Shown one piece after another: positions 42,065 through 51,983 of a stretch of 64,000 nt of DNA. A program made the position numbers and the translations under genes. The notes under the pieces were generated by a model that was not told where the DNA came from, did no database searches, and worked only from the letters and a program-made list of their open reading frames with translations. This DNA comes from Chara braunii (lineage: Eukaryota > Streptophyta > Charophyceae > Charales > Characeae). The stretch lies in contig BFEA01000001.1 of the NCBI GenBank assembly GCA_003427395.1, forward strand, positions 12,823,012-12,887,011, given 5' to 3'. How positions within the stretch are numbered: position 1 is the stretch's first letter; each line of letters opens with the position of its first letter.

Positions 42065-43218
42065 GGTAGTATGGTGGTGGAAGGGTGGTCGTGATGGGGT
42101 GAGAGAGGGTGGGTATTTGGATCGGATGTCGGTATAGGTCGACGATCGTCTCAGGTGGTTTGGGTCTTGTGTGTGGGATTGGGTACGATCTCGTGTGTAT
42201 GCCTAGTTGGACGAAATAGGTGTATGTGTGGGTGTTTCTGGTGTGGAAGTGTTGCGATCGTGTAGGAGGGGGAGGGGAAGGGGGTGATGGTAGGAGGCGA
42301 GTCGAGGGTATGGAAGGGCGCTGTGTGTGGAGACGGGTTGCGGTAACGGTTGGGGTGTTTTGATTGTGAGGGTGTTGCGATCGTGGGGGAAGGAAGGGGG
42401 GCGAGGGATGGTGCTGAAGGGTAAATGTTGGGGATGGGAGGAGGTTGCGCTGCTATGGCTAGTAGTAGTGACGGGTGACGGTAGTTCCTGGATGGATTTT
42501 GCCGCAGTTTCGTCCAGCGATCGTTGGAGCGATAGACAAACACAGAATCAACTGGGGCTTCGTGAAATAAGAGCGGGATATGCGAGACGGACGGCTGTGT
42601 GAGACGACGATCGTCTTACGTGGCTTGGGTCGTGTGTATGGGAGGGGGTGCGCTCTCGTGTGCGTGTTTGGTTGGACGAAGTGGGTATGTACGTGGGTAT
42701 TCCTGATTGCGGAAGTGTGCGATCCTGTAGGAGAAAGGGGGAAGGGGGAGAGTGCGAGGAGGCAAGTGGTGAGGATGGGGGGGTACTGTGGTGCGGTGGC
42801 GGGTTAAACCGGGTTAGGGTATTGTGATTGTGACGGGGTTGCGATCGTGAGGGAAGGAGGGGGGGAGGGGGGGGTAATACTAGGCTGTGAGTAGAAGGGG
42901 TGGTAGGATGCTATGCTGCTGTGGCAAGTGAAGTGACGAGTTGCAGCGGCTCCTGCGTGGGCATAGAGATGATTACATTTGGAGATCGTGGGAGAGGTAG
43001 GCTTACACGATCGAAAAGGTAAATGGTATGGAGGGGATGGTGTTGAGATGAGGTAGCGGATTGAACGTATCGGGTGACGTTGTGCCGAGGAGGGGAGTTG
43101 ATGAAGAGATGGGGTAGCGATGTGTACCTGACCGCGATCGTGGGTCGGGCTGCTCCAGATAGATGGGTATTCCTGATTGCGGAGGTGTGCGATCATGTAG
43201 GAGAAAGGGGGGAGTGGA
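42065..43218 (-). repeat. LINE 5'UTR made of tandem monomers (period about 465-470 bp)
   Basis: GGGTATTCCTGATTGCGGA occurs at about 42697 and 43167 with a diverged third near 42233; GACGATCGTCT occurs near 42140 and 42605. The blocks between them align in order, giving about 2.4 copies. In mouse L1, tandem 5' monomers carry the promoter, so the same role is likely here. Related monomers lie at 8880-9417 and 22266-22475. Confidence 0.8.
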
Positions 43219-43983
43219 GGCATTTTCCGAAAAATGTTTCAAAAGGCTGATCGTCAAAAGAAAACTCCCCCTAGCCCACATAGGACATAGGGCCTCGCCA
43301 CACCTATCCCGAAAACGGGGTTTTCAGGAGGGGAAGCATCGCCACACCTACTCTCCAAACCCATTGTCTTGAAAAAGTTGGAGAGCAGTCAGAACGCGGT
43401 TGGAGAGAGCGCTGCCCCTGAACTTTTCAGGAGTGCCTGCCTACAAAGAGGCCGTTTTGGAGAGTGGTCCGAGGCGAACCTGATTTCGGCCCGAATTTCG
43501 AGAGTGTGCCGCAGCGGACAAGCGTTTTGTGACGTTTGCTTCGAGAGAACTCTCGAACCGAGGCCTCGGTCCACCACTCACCACATGCACAAAGGACAAA
43601 AAATATGGCGGTGTATCTTTCCATGGTCTCGCAGAAGATTCATTCTCATTTTGCACATTTGGTGAGTAGTGGAGCAAGGCCGTTGCACCGCGACACTGTA
43701 CTCTCGAAAAACGTCGTTCTTTTCTGACACAGTGGAGAGCGCCCCCTTCTAGAGCGCAGTGCGGCGATGAGGCCTCTCGAACCGTTTTTCGTGATTTCCC
43801 GAGTTCGAGAGCACTCTCGAACATTTTCCCGTTTTCGGGATAGGTGTGGTGAGGCCCATAGCCACACCACTCTCGAAATGTGAAAAAGACAAAAATGTGG
43901 CAGATGCATCCGTCCATGTTCGAGCGGGACATTCATTCTCATTTGTTTGCACATTTCAAGAGTGGTGTGACTATACCCATAGA
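43219..43983. repeat. Palindrome-rich dispersed repeat, copy 3 (longest)
   Basis: Contains two diverged units: 43570-43675 (CCACTCACCACATGCAC ... GCACATTTGGTGAGTAGTGG) and 43865-43975 (CCACACCACTCTCGAAATG ... CATTTCAAGAGTGGTGTG). Each is bounded by its own inverted ends and encloses the shared inner sequence CATTCTCATTT. CCTCGCCACACCTATCCCGA (43294) recurs inverted near 43835-43858. Minus-strand open frames here (43441-43932 and 43646-44080) have no domain and are treated as chance. It directly abuts the LINE 5' end. Confidence 0.7.
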
Positions 43984-44125
43984 CTTTTTTTCTTTTCTTT
44001 TTTTTTCTTTTTTTTTTTTTAGCGAGAAGATTCATTATATAAAAAGAACTAGGACCGAGGCCCGGGACCTCACAATTCAACGCGGGATTACTGACACCAT
44101 CAACCAGCTTAGCTTACAGGCAACT
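43984..44125 (-). mobile_element. tRNA-derived SINE candidate
   Basis: On the minus strand TAAGCTAAGCTGG (44116-44104) resembles a pol III A box, and AGGTCCCGGGCCT (about 44070-44058) sits in a T-arm-like GAGG/CCTC stem about 40 nt later. An A-rich tail follows (T/C-rich on the plus strand, 43985-44022). The order head, boxes, A tail is that of a SINE. The 5' limit and target duplication are not clear. Confidence 0.45.
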
Positions 44126-44300
44126 GCCTGCAGAAAGTCCTCTGTACTGACTTTCCAACTAATAAGAGCCTATTCTGATGAAGGTAGCACCCACTTTCCA
44201 TTTGATTCGAAGACCAGTTCTTATGGTCCATTCTATGACAGAGCCACCGAGAATAAGTTAGCAAGCTAACTGCTACTACCCCCCTAACCCCTGGGACTAG

Positions 44301-44724
44301 GGGCGTCGTTAGACACTCCTCGGGGACGTGATTCCAAGGATTTCATCTTCGTTCCACCTGTCCTCGGAGATGAAATCGGAAATGAAAATGTGAAAACACT
44401 CTGAGGACAAATCCTTGGGCTTCGAGGATTTCCCAGCCAAATCGTCCTCGGCTCCAAAGGACCTCGTCCCTTTGGGGCCCGAGGATCCGTGTTTCACGGA
44501 GAGGAGAGGGCATGCACGTAGAGAGACGTTACAACCGAGAAGTCTGATCATGGCGGCACCCTATTGGCTGAAAGCCTGAAGCACAACTTTCTTTCTTTTT
44601 TTTTCCCTTTTTTTTCTGACATTGCTCCGAGGATGAGTCCTAAAATCGATGCTCCGAGGGTGAGTGTAACGAAGACGACATCCTCGGAGCCCGAGGATGC
44701 CCCGAGGAGTGTCTAACGATGCCC
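44301..44724. mobile_element. Non-autonomous DNA-transposon-like element with 24-bp terminal inverted repeats
   Basis: The left end GGGCGTCGTTAGACACTCCT (44301) and right end AGGAGTGTCTAACGATGCCC (ending 44724) are inverted with one mismatch over 24 bp. The interior is rich in CTCGGAG/CCGAGGA motifs in both orientations and has T-rich tracts near 44590-44615. No transposase and no obvious target duplication; superfamily undetermined. Confidence 0.75.
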
Positions 44725-45152
44725 AAGGTCGGCCCTGTGGACCGGACCCCACGGTCTGGGTCCTGCTTCTACTGACACTCTCCTACAGGCCCACCGCGGC
44801 CCTAAAGCACCGAGTGTCCTAGTTGAAATGGTAACCCTCAAAAGGTATCTTCCCTCCTATCTATCTCTACTGCCTCTACTCCTCACTGCTTTAGTAGCCA
44901 TTTAGTTACAATCAAACCCCTGGTGTTGTGTACCCCTGCCAGGTCGTTACCTATTGCCCATGTCCTGAGGAACCACCACAATTCTCTCCTGGGGGCTTTG
45001 CCTTTTCTCGCCCTCCTACTCCAGTCTACCAAAATGGCCTGTCGAATGCCTCTCTTGATTGCCGTCTTGAGTTCGATATCCGAGAATGGGTGGTGGTCGA
45101 ACCGGGACTTGTTCCTATCTGCCCAAATGACCGAACAGATGACCGCCCGTAC
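44725..45152 (-). pseudogene. Second LINE, 3' fragment (end of ORF2 and 3'UTR)
   Basis: Codons from 45152 down to TAG 44883-44885 read VICSVIWADRNKSRF, VDWSRRARKGKAP and WWFLRTWAIGNDLAGV, aligning with the last 90 residues of ORF2 of the long LINE (SIIIWMIWEDRN, VDWIRKAARGRSH, WFLVTWVRDHQLATI). It is cut at 45152/45153 by an LTR end. The 3'UTR shares GACACTCTCCT with that LINE. Confidence 0.75.
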
Positions 45153-45950
45153 TGTGACGCCCAACCTCACGCCCAGCGCGACTTCCTGATCGGAGTGGGA
45201 TGGGGACCCAGAAGTGCGAAAAAGGGGTGTGCCAAGGATTTTAGGAAAGTGGGGGTGGAGTCCCAGGTCGAAACTGAGATCTCCTGTGGCAAGTTTTAGG
45301 GACAATGGTGCAAATGGTACACACGGATCGTATCTGGCATCTCTGCCTTCGGGGAAGGGACTTATGGCCTCTGCCAGTGGCGTCGCCGTGGTTGGTCCCT
45401 TGTCCGGCAGGTCGTGCTGCTGTCGGCGTCGCTTGTAACAAGCTTCGGAATCCGACGGGGCAGACCGTAAGCGGAGGTGGTGCAACCGCCGCTCAGCTTC
45501 GGTTCGAGTTCGGCGGATAATCCTGAAGTTTGGCGTGTCTGGTACTGCTGGCAATCCTCGCACGGTGGGCGGGGCCAATAGCGAGCTATGGAATTCCACG
45601 GTACCACCGTGAGCTGGTGATATGGGAGGAGGAGGTGAAAGGGAGGGAAACTGGTAGTGATAACGACAAAGCCCGGGGATATGTAGTATTGAGTGTTGTC
45701 CATATCTGGGTAGTCTGGGCCCCTCGGGTCGCGGGTTATAGCCCAGTGGAAATCCCCCGCGCACAGTCGGTCGTTTTCCGCCAAACAAGCGAATTTCGGG
45801 TTTCTCAAGTTTCCCCGTCGTCTTAGTTGTTCACCTTCCCAGTACTCGCGGTACTCTGGATCCCTCAGGCTTTCACGATCGGTGATCCAAAAGGGACTTT
45901 CCTTGGCCATATCTGGTTAATGAATTCGATTTCCAGCATCCTTTCAATAA
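45153..45950 (-). repeat. Diverged LTR fragment of the A/B family
   Basis: On the minus strand it ends with GCGCTGGGCGTGAGGTTGGG and CGTCACA (45153), the same terminus as the 3' LTRs of A and B. GAAGTCGCGCTGGGCG and CTTGGCACACCCC are shared with A and B. The upstream part diverges strongly at DNA level but keeps the protein-coding core described for 45362-45910. No second LTR or internal region is attached, so it is a solo or truncated LTR inserted in a LINE tail. Left (5') limit uncertain. Confidence 0.75.
45362..45910 (-). CDS. LTR-internal open reading frame, diverged homologue (182 aa)
   Basis: ATG 45910-45908 to TGA 45362. The core YYISPGFVVITTSFPPF, LLLPYHQLTVVPW, YWP and a CEDC pair match the frame at 21596-22102, although the surrounding DNA is strongly diverged. 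An N-terminal Arg/Glu-rich segment (RDPEYREYWEGEQLRRRG) has no equivalent in A. The C-terminal part is also different. Intact despite divergence. Function unknown. Confidence 0.65.
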   Translation of the reverse strand: MAKESPFWITDRESLRDPEYREYWEGEQLRRRGNLRNPKFACLAENDRLCAGDFHWAITRDPRGPDYPDMDNTQYYISPGFVVITTSFPPFHLLLPYHQLTVVPWNSIARYWPRPPCEDCQQYQTRQTSGLSAELEPKLSGGCTTSAYGLPRRIPKLVTSDADSSTTCRTRDQPRRRHWQRP

Positions 45951-46017
45951 ATTATGGGTCGACTCATGCAGACGCACGCGTACGCCTGAGCAGGTTCCCT
46001 AGGTCGCGATAAAAATC

Positions 46018-46251
46018 GTGTCTTTTTTTTTTTTTTTTTTTTTTCCAAAACAACCCGATCGTCTGCTAGGGGTGCTGATACAAGCAGACACCACTAGCAG
46101 CGACAGGGAGGCTCCATCTATTGGTGGGGAGCAGCACCTGCTGGAAATCGGGTCCAGCGTCCCTGTATTATACAATGAGTGAAGCAGAGGAAGTCTGAGT
46201 ATGGCATTGTCAGTAATCATGATGGACTGGGGTGTGAATGACCCAAAACTG
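46018..46251 (-). other. A-tailed segment, possible retroposon
   Basis: A 23-nt T run (46022-46044, poly(A) on the minus strand) follows, in minus-strand sense, a 200-bp segment with a GCTAGTGGTGTCTGCTTG block. This is consistent with a retroposed fragment but no family is recognised. Confidence 0.3.
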
Positions 46252-46586
46252 CCATTTCATCAAAATGGACATCTTTTATTTTTTGAATGAAATTGAAACC
46301 GAGTTTCTTGGCCGAAAACTCGTCAAAATTTGTTGTTCCTGAGGGTCCGGCGTTTGTAAAACGCTGGACCCCCTGGCTGTACATGGACCTAACTTGAGAC
46401 CAGGTACCTCCAGGCAGTCCTGCCTGGAGGTGCCGGGTCTCAAGCTAGGTCCATGTACAGCCAGGGGGTCCAGCATTTGTAAAACGCTGGACCCTCAGGA
46501 ACAGCAAATTTTGACGATGTTTCGGCCAAAAAACTCAGTTTCAATTTCGTTCAAAAAATAAAAAAATGTTCATTTTGACGAAATGG
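46252..46586. mobile_element. Foldback element: two arms of about 165 bp around a 4-nt loop
   Basis: The left arm 46252-46416 and right arm 46421-46586 are inverted copies with scattered mismatches. The ends are CCATTTC(A/G)TCAAAATG. Near the middle CCTCCAGGCA-GTCC-TGCCTGGAGG is perfect. Each arm also contains its own smaller hairpin, GGTCC(A/G)GC(G/A)TTT-gta-AAACGCTGGACC. A transcript would form a long hairpin usable by a Dicer-type enzyme. No coding capacity. Confidence 0.9.
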
Positions 46587-47104
46587 TCGTTCAGCGCTTC
46601 ATCAACTCATTTAGTTGTTTATGTACCGTCTATCTATCATTCTTGTCGTTGCTATAAGCTGTTGTATATATGTAGTGCACACCTAGAGATTTCATCTAGC
46701 AGTGCTGTACGAGTTGCCAATGTTGTTGACAGTCTAATACACATCTAAACACTGTGGGTGCCTGTGCAACTGTCCGAAGTGCCCGTGCAGACCACAGTCC
46801 AATGATAGAAGGTGGCTATGGTTGTTGTTGTTTCAGGTGTAAGATTGGATGTAGCCATGCTTATATAAAAGGAAAGATTAGGTGTAGCTGTGATTGTATA
46901 TAGGGTGACAATGTGGTTATTTGTGTCCCTAGACATTGGACTGTAGGCTACAGGCCCACCTTGTTGTTAATGTTGTTGCAGTCGTGCATGGATAGAAATA
47001 ACTGTATTTGTAAATAGCAGTGCGCCACAGGACCGTGTACATGTTAGGAGTTACACTTATTGTGTTTTCCTGCAACCGACCTGCTTACCCACTGGAGCCT
47101 ATAA
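46587..47104. other. No feature seen
   Basis: AT-moderate unique-looking DNA without a supported frame, repeat or RNA gene. Confidence 0.4.
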
Positions 47105-47361
47105 AAGACCAGCAGGTAAGGCAGCCACCCATTCCCCCACCCCCTCCCTTCGTTTATTGGACGATGCCCCAGATGGGCTGAGGCTGTGTACAGACCTTGT
47201 CGATCCCAACCCCGACCTCGTGGACACCCTGTGACCGGGCAAGCCAACCAACCATTCCCCCACCCCCACCCCCACCCTTCGTTTAGTGGATGGTGCACCA
47301 GAAGAGAAGAAGTTGTGTGCAGTCTTTGTTGATCCTGACATGGAGACCACTCTTGTGACAA
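47105..47361. repeat. Tandem duplication, two units of about 125-130 bp
   Basis: Both units contain CCATTCCCCCACCCC, CTTCGTTTA(T/G)TGGA and a GATCC(C/T) block in order. The C-rich part is expanded to (CCCCCA)n in the second unit. The minus-strand frame over it shows a GWGWG/GEW repeat and is treated as non-coding. Confidence 0.75.
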
Positions 47362-47655
47362 GGGCTCTCCCCGCTCCGTTAGCTTCTCCTTTGACGAACA
47401 CCACTTTGTCTCCCAAGTAGCCCAACTCCCACTCTCTTGCTGATGGATTCCCTTTCAATTGAACCTTGCCAATCCTCTTGGTGTGTCAGTTGTCCTTGAC
47501 CGGCAAAGGGAGGGGTGGGAAGGGGTAGTGTAAGGCGGGAGTGATGGGCGTGGTGATGGGTGAAGCGGCGTGGTCGGGGGGTTGCAAAGGGAAACAGGGC
47601 GGGTGAGGGGCTCAAGGGAGGACATGAGAGGGTAGGCGGGTTGATCATCTAGACT

Positions 47656-48690
47656 TCAATTGGGAATGAGGAAGAAGTTCGTCGGTTGATAGTCCACTCG
47701 AAAGTGAGATTGCGGTAGGCGTTCCCACCGGCACTCAGTTGTTGGCCAAGGTTGCCACTGCAGGGAGGCATTGTCGTCCAGGCTACAAAGCCTGTTTCGT
47801 TTGTCGATCCATGTTAGGATGAAGTTATCCGTCAGTTCCTTTCTTTTGGTTGCCTCAAGTTCTGACTTTAGTATTTCCCGCAGTTCTTTGTGGGTTTGCT
47901 GAGTCTTGATTGTAATGGTATCTATTATTGCCATTCGTGCCTGCATAAGTCCGAACGTGAGTTGGTCCCTTTGGAACGAGCATCGCATCCTCCAGGCCTA
48001 CATAAGGACTGTCAGCCTGGTATAGGAGAAAAAATTAGACATGAAAGGTGTTCATGCGTTTCTGGCCTGGGAAAGGTTCCCTAATAGTAGGGAGAGGGTG
48101 TCCCAAGGCAGATGCTCATCCGTGAGGTAGTGCCAAGCAGCATCCCACCAACTACACAGCTGGGAGACCATCGGGCATTCGAGCAAACAGTGCTCGAGGG
48201 TAGCCCTCTTCCTGGGGTACGAGCGGGTACAGTATGAGCATATAGGGGAGAGCGTCCCCTTCTCCTCAAGGTCAGTCCTAGCAGTTAACCAATCCGGCAT
48301 CGGCAAGCATCTGTGAATGAGCTGCCACTGTTAAGCTTTATGGTTTGTCGGTTTGATGTTTGCATAGGAGGATCATTTGAGGTCTTGAAGGTCTTGTCTT
48401 GTAAGAGGGGAGTCTCTCTCCCATCTCCTTAAAATGTTGTCCATGACCGGGACGTGCTTGCGGCCTATCCTATATCCCTTTTTGACGGTGTACTGCCAAA
48501 AGGGCATGGCCGCATGGGGTGTGAGACCCGCTCTCTCCATTTCCATTTTGTTGGGTCAAAGGGCAATAGGAGAAGAGGGGTGGATGGTTCATATAAGAAA
48601 AGGTCATCCTTCGGATCATCCACCACTCTCATTCTAACAAGCAGGGGCAGTGGGCAGGACTTGTCCAGGTCCTCAGATTTCCGCAGTTTG
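47656..48690 (-). pseudogene. Third LINE fragment: zinc knuckle and C-terminus of ORF2
   Basis: In minus-strand order, remnants of the linker (48660-48350) lead to a zinc-binding region read as SPICSYC, ATLEHCLLECPMVSQL and WWDAAWHYLTDE (48306-48052), the same type of CxxC...HxxxxC module as in the long LINE but a different family, then a Lys/Glu-rich C-terminal region (47988-47656). Frameshifts separate the pieces. 5'-truncated copy next to the 3' end of element C. Confidence 0.65.
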
Positions 48691-50246
48691 GACCATCGCT
48701 CTCCTGGGTTCTTTGGACAGTATGCCCGTTGTCACGCTCGGTTGTCCCATACCCAGACGCAAGGTAATTCTTGTGTCGGACCTCACGGTCGTGTCACACA
48801 GGAGTCTTAGGTCATCTTAGCAAAACACCACCCCGACCGTGCGAGCGTGCTATACCTCTCGCGAATCCCTACGACAGGTTATAGATCCCGTGAGGTACAA
48901 CTTACCTCCACCCACGGCAGTTGCCACTATCCCTTAGGTGGGCGTATCCCTGTTGAGCTACCGACCCACGTGCGAAGGTTTTTTAAATACAATCACAGAG
49001 GTAGGTCAACCGATGGCGTTTTCTCGATCGCCGTAGCATAGGCATACACGCGGTAGAACGTCTTAAGACTGACCCATATATCGTACCCCGCGGTGCTAAC
49101 TCCCTCGGACCGACTATCTTATCAAGTCGACTTTTCCAGACAGTCTTTCACGCTTAGCTAACTATGATAATGAAAGTTATTTTCCTTTGTTGACCATACG
49201 AGAAATGTCAAGTCTAAGCCCTTTCTGTAATTTTTAACAAAAATACTGGACAATAACTTTCTAACCATGTTCATAGGTATATATATATAGATATGTAGAT
49301 AGATAAGGGGAGCGAATGAGCGATAGACCTCACTTTCGCAACTGTGGTACCCTGTGTCCGAATATCCCAGATGATTTTCAAAGTTTAGAAAGACAGTTCA
49401 CGGACCAACACCTGTGCCAATGCAAACCACATACATGCATACAGATGCAACACAAAATGCGCTACAAACGTCAACTTTTAGCCCAATCATAGCAAGTCCC
49501 TCACTACCCCAAATCCGAAACAGCACCCGTTCTTACTCCTGACTCAATCGCCTCCGCCCCTTACGTTTCAAAAGACCTTCGAGAGTGACCAGGACAATTC
49601 AGGCTTAGATGCAGGGGAAAGATTTATCTGTCGCTTTTCTGGCTTTATCTTAGGTGTGGGTATCAAGCCATGTGGAGGTTGTGTCGGAATTCTACCGACC
49701 TTTTATCCAATGATAACAAAATTATAATCTCTTACGGTATTTCCGTACTTCTCTCCAAGGGCGATAACCTGTAGACACAACACAGCCCGAAAGAAAGCTT
49801 AACACCCGTTTACCGGGGTCTTAAAGGATTGGTCCATGACCCAAAGGTCAACGCGTATTGGTGACCCCCTTGTTTGACTTTTATCCCTTACCAAACTGCC
49901 AGGATATTGCCTTGCTGATCTAGGTAACGAATATGGTTCATTCCCAGCTCCCTCGACCAAACGACCGTACATAGCTTTCCCTTTTTTAGGTCGTTTACAA
50001 TCATCATATCTTAGTATAAGCAATACCATCAATTCACTTAAGAGAGGAATCATATGATAGAGATCAAATCGAAGTTTTAAAGACGATAAGTCTCTCAGGT
50101 CCAAGATCTCACTTATTCTCCCCTTACTAGAATCTGATGTAGCAAGTTAGTGATGGATTGGATCATTCATATGGAAGCAGATACCCGTTGGTAGACTGAT
50201 CAGGATATACTTATCCTTTATTAGTGTCCGCTTTTGAGGGCAGACG

Positions 50247-51128
50247 GTGGTAAGGCAGGCTTCTCGGAGCCTAGCTCCTCTTACCACGTTAATTATTGTT
50301 ACTATAGTGGTAAGGTAAACTTCTTGGAGCTTCGCTCACTCTTACCACATTATCATATCATTGTGGTAATAAGGCAGACTTATCGGAGTCTCGCTTACTC
50401 TTATCACCTGTTCTTTGTTATTATAATGGTAAGGCAGATTTCTCGGAGTCTCGCTCACTCTTACCACATTATCATATCGTTGTGGTGATAAGGCAGACTT
50501 CTCGGAGCCTCGCTTACTCTTATCACTTGTTCTTTGTTATTATANNNNNNNNNNNNNNNNNNNNNNNNNNNNNNNNNNNNNNNNNNNNNNNNNNNNNNNN
50601 NNNNNNNNNNNNNNNNNNNNNNNNNNNNNNNNNNNNNNNNNNNNNNNNNNNNNNNNNNNNNNNNNNNNNNNNNNNNNNNNNNNNNNNNNNNNNNNNNNNN
50701 NNNNNNNNNNNNNNNNNNNNNNNNNNNNNNNNNNNNNNNNNNNNNNNNNNNNNNNNNNNNNNNNNNNNNNNNNNNNNNNNNNNNNNNNNNNNNNNNNNNN
50801 NNNNNNNNNNNNNNNNNNNNNNNNNNNNNNNNNNNNNNNNNNNNNNNNNNNNNNNNNNNNNNNNNNNNNNNNNNNNNNNNNNNNNNNNNNNNNNNNNNNN
50901 NNNNNNNNNNNNNNNNNNNNNNNNNNNNNNNNNNNNNNNNNNNNNNNNNNNNNNNNNNNNNNNNNNNNNNNNNNNNNNNNNNNNNNNNNNNNNNNNNNNN
51001 NNNNNNNNNNNNNNNNNNNNNTTGTGGTGATAAGGCAGGCTTCTCGGAGTCTCGCTTACTCTTATCACATGTTCTTTGTTATTATAGTGGTAAGGCAGGC
51101 TTCTCGGAGCCTCGCTTACTCTTATCAC
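50247..51128. repeat. Minisatellite of 60-bp units, each a hairpin with compensatory changes
   Basis: At least seven units, five before and two after an N gap. Each starts GTGGTAAG or GTGATAAG and ends CTTACCAC or CTTATCAC, around GCAGACTTCTCGGAG and CTCGCTTACT. The two stem types largely alternate, so a change in the left arm is generally matched in the right arm. The spacers between units also alternate (ATTATCATATC versus TGTTCTTTGTTATTATA), giving a higher-order period near 120 bp. Confidence 0.9.
50545..51021. other. Assembly gap (477 N)
   Basis: Run of N inside the minisatellite; the true number of repeat units is unknown. Open frames crossing it are meaningless. Confidence 0.99.
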
Positions 51129-51983
51129 CTCTTTGTCGCCCCCCCTTGAGCCCTGGAACGTCCGGAAGCCTTTAAGATCACGCGGGTAGGTCACACGAGA
51201 CTTGTACCTCATGTCTCAAAATCTTCTGCCCGATCCCCGGCTGGGTTAGCTTGGACTTTTGAAAATACGTAGGCATAGGTCAGTCATAGGGTAAGGGTTC
51301 GTTGAGGTAATCCATCATTTCAATATCCGGTCATATCGTGCATAAGTTCTGCAATAACAAGCTATTCGTGAAAAGTGGACCAAGAAAAAAATCCAGTTTG
51401 TCAAAGTCCGCAATGTTTTACATAGAAAACTATTTTTGGTCAAACGCAATGTGACTCGAGGCTCATATGTCACCACAACTTTGAGGAAAACCTAGTTTTA
51501 GCAAAATGGAAAAACTTGTTGAAAAAAAAAAAAAAAAAAAAGGTTTTTATAGAAAATTTGAGGATAGCCACTGTTGTGGTTATAAGAAGAGGTATTCCCA
51601 ATGGAACTGCGAAGACAATGAAACAGGAAAAGGACCTCGGGTGCAGGGGCCCCTGCATGCATAGGGAGGGGTACATGCATAGAGGTCCTCCTATATATAT
51701 AGGGGGCCCACTATATGCATTTAGGGCCGCTTACATGGGGGCCCACAGGGGGGCCCTGCAAGGACCCCCGCACTCCTCCTCTCTTGTCCTTGGGAAAAGT
51801 CCTAGGCCTGCTCCTTAAATTTCTTAAGGGTGCATACTCTTCCCCTTTTCCTTCCTGATCCTTTCTCTCCAATTCATCCTTCTCCTTTCCAATCCACAAT
51901 CCCTTCTCTTGTAGCCTTTCCTTTCTTATCTGATTTTGCCTCAGCAAAGTATATGCAACCTGCAGTTTTATCATTATTCCCTG

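Larger units (their letters stand above)
34754..43218 (-). mobile_element. Long LINE (non-LTR retrotransposon), about 8.5 kb
   Basis: Order on the minus strand: tandem 5' monomers (43218-42065), ORF1, ORF2 with APE-type endonuclease, RT and a C-terminal CCHC-type zinc knuckle, then a 3'UTR of about 420 bp. The domain set fits the plant L1-like group. The 3' junction is taken as 34753/34754, where the truncated LTR of B begins; no clear poly(A) tail is visible there, so this end is uncertain. Confidence 0.85.
48790..51480 (-). repeat. LTR-like region of element C, downstream copy
   Basis: Shares CCTACGACAGG, GAGCTACCGACCCACGTGCG, a TTAAGACT-GACCCATATAT block and GATATGTAGATAGATAAGG with 60290-61350 in the same order. 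It contains a 60-bp hairpin minisatellite and the assembly gap. Divergence is high and the right copy has insertions. No convincing gene lies in 49160-50230. Confidence 0.5.

Noticed and set aside
43441-44080. Minus-strand frames of 144-163 codons
   Set aside because: They lie in the palindrome-rich repeat, overlap each other in different phases and have no homologue beyond the repeat copies.
50247-51128. CRISPR array
   Set aside because: Repeats are contiguous units with near-constant spacers in a plant nuclear sequence; no cas genes.
50482-51212. Frames of 182-229 codons
   Set aside because: They are almost entirely N from the assembly gap.
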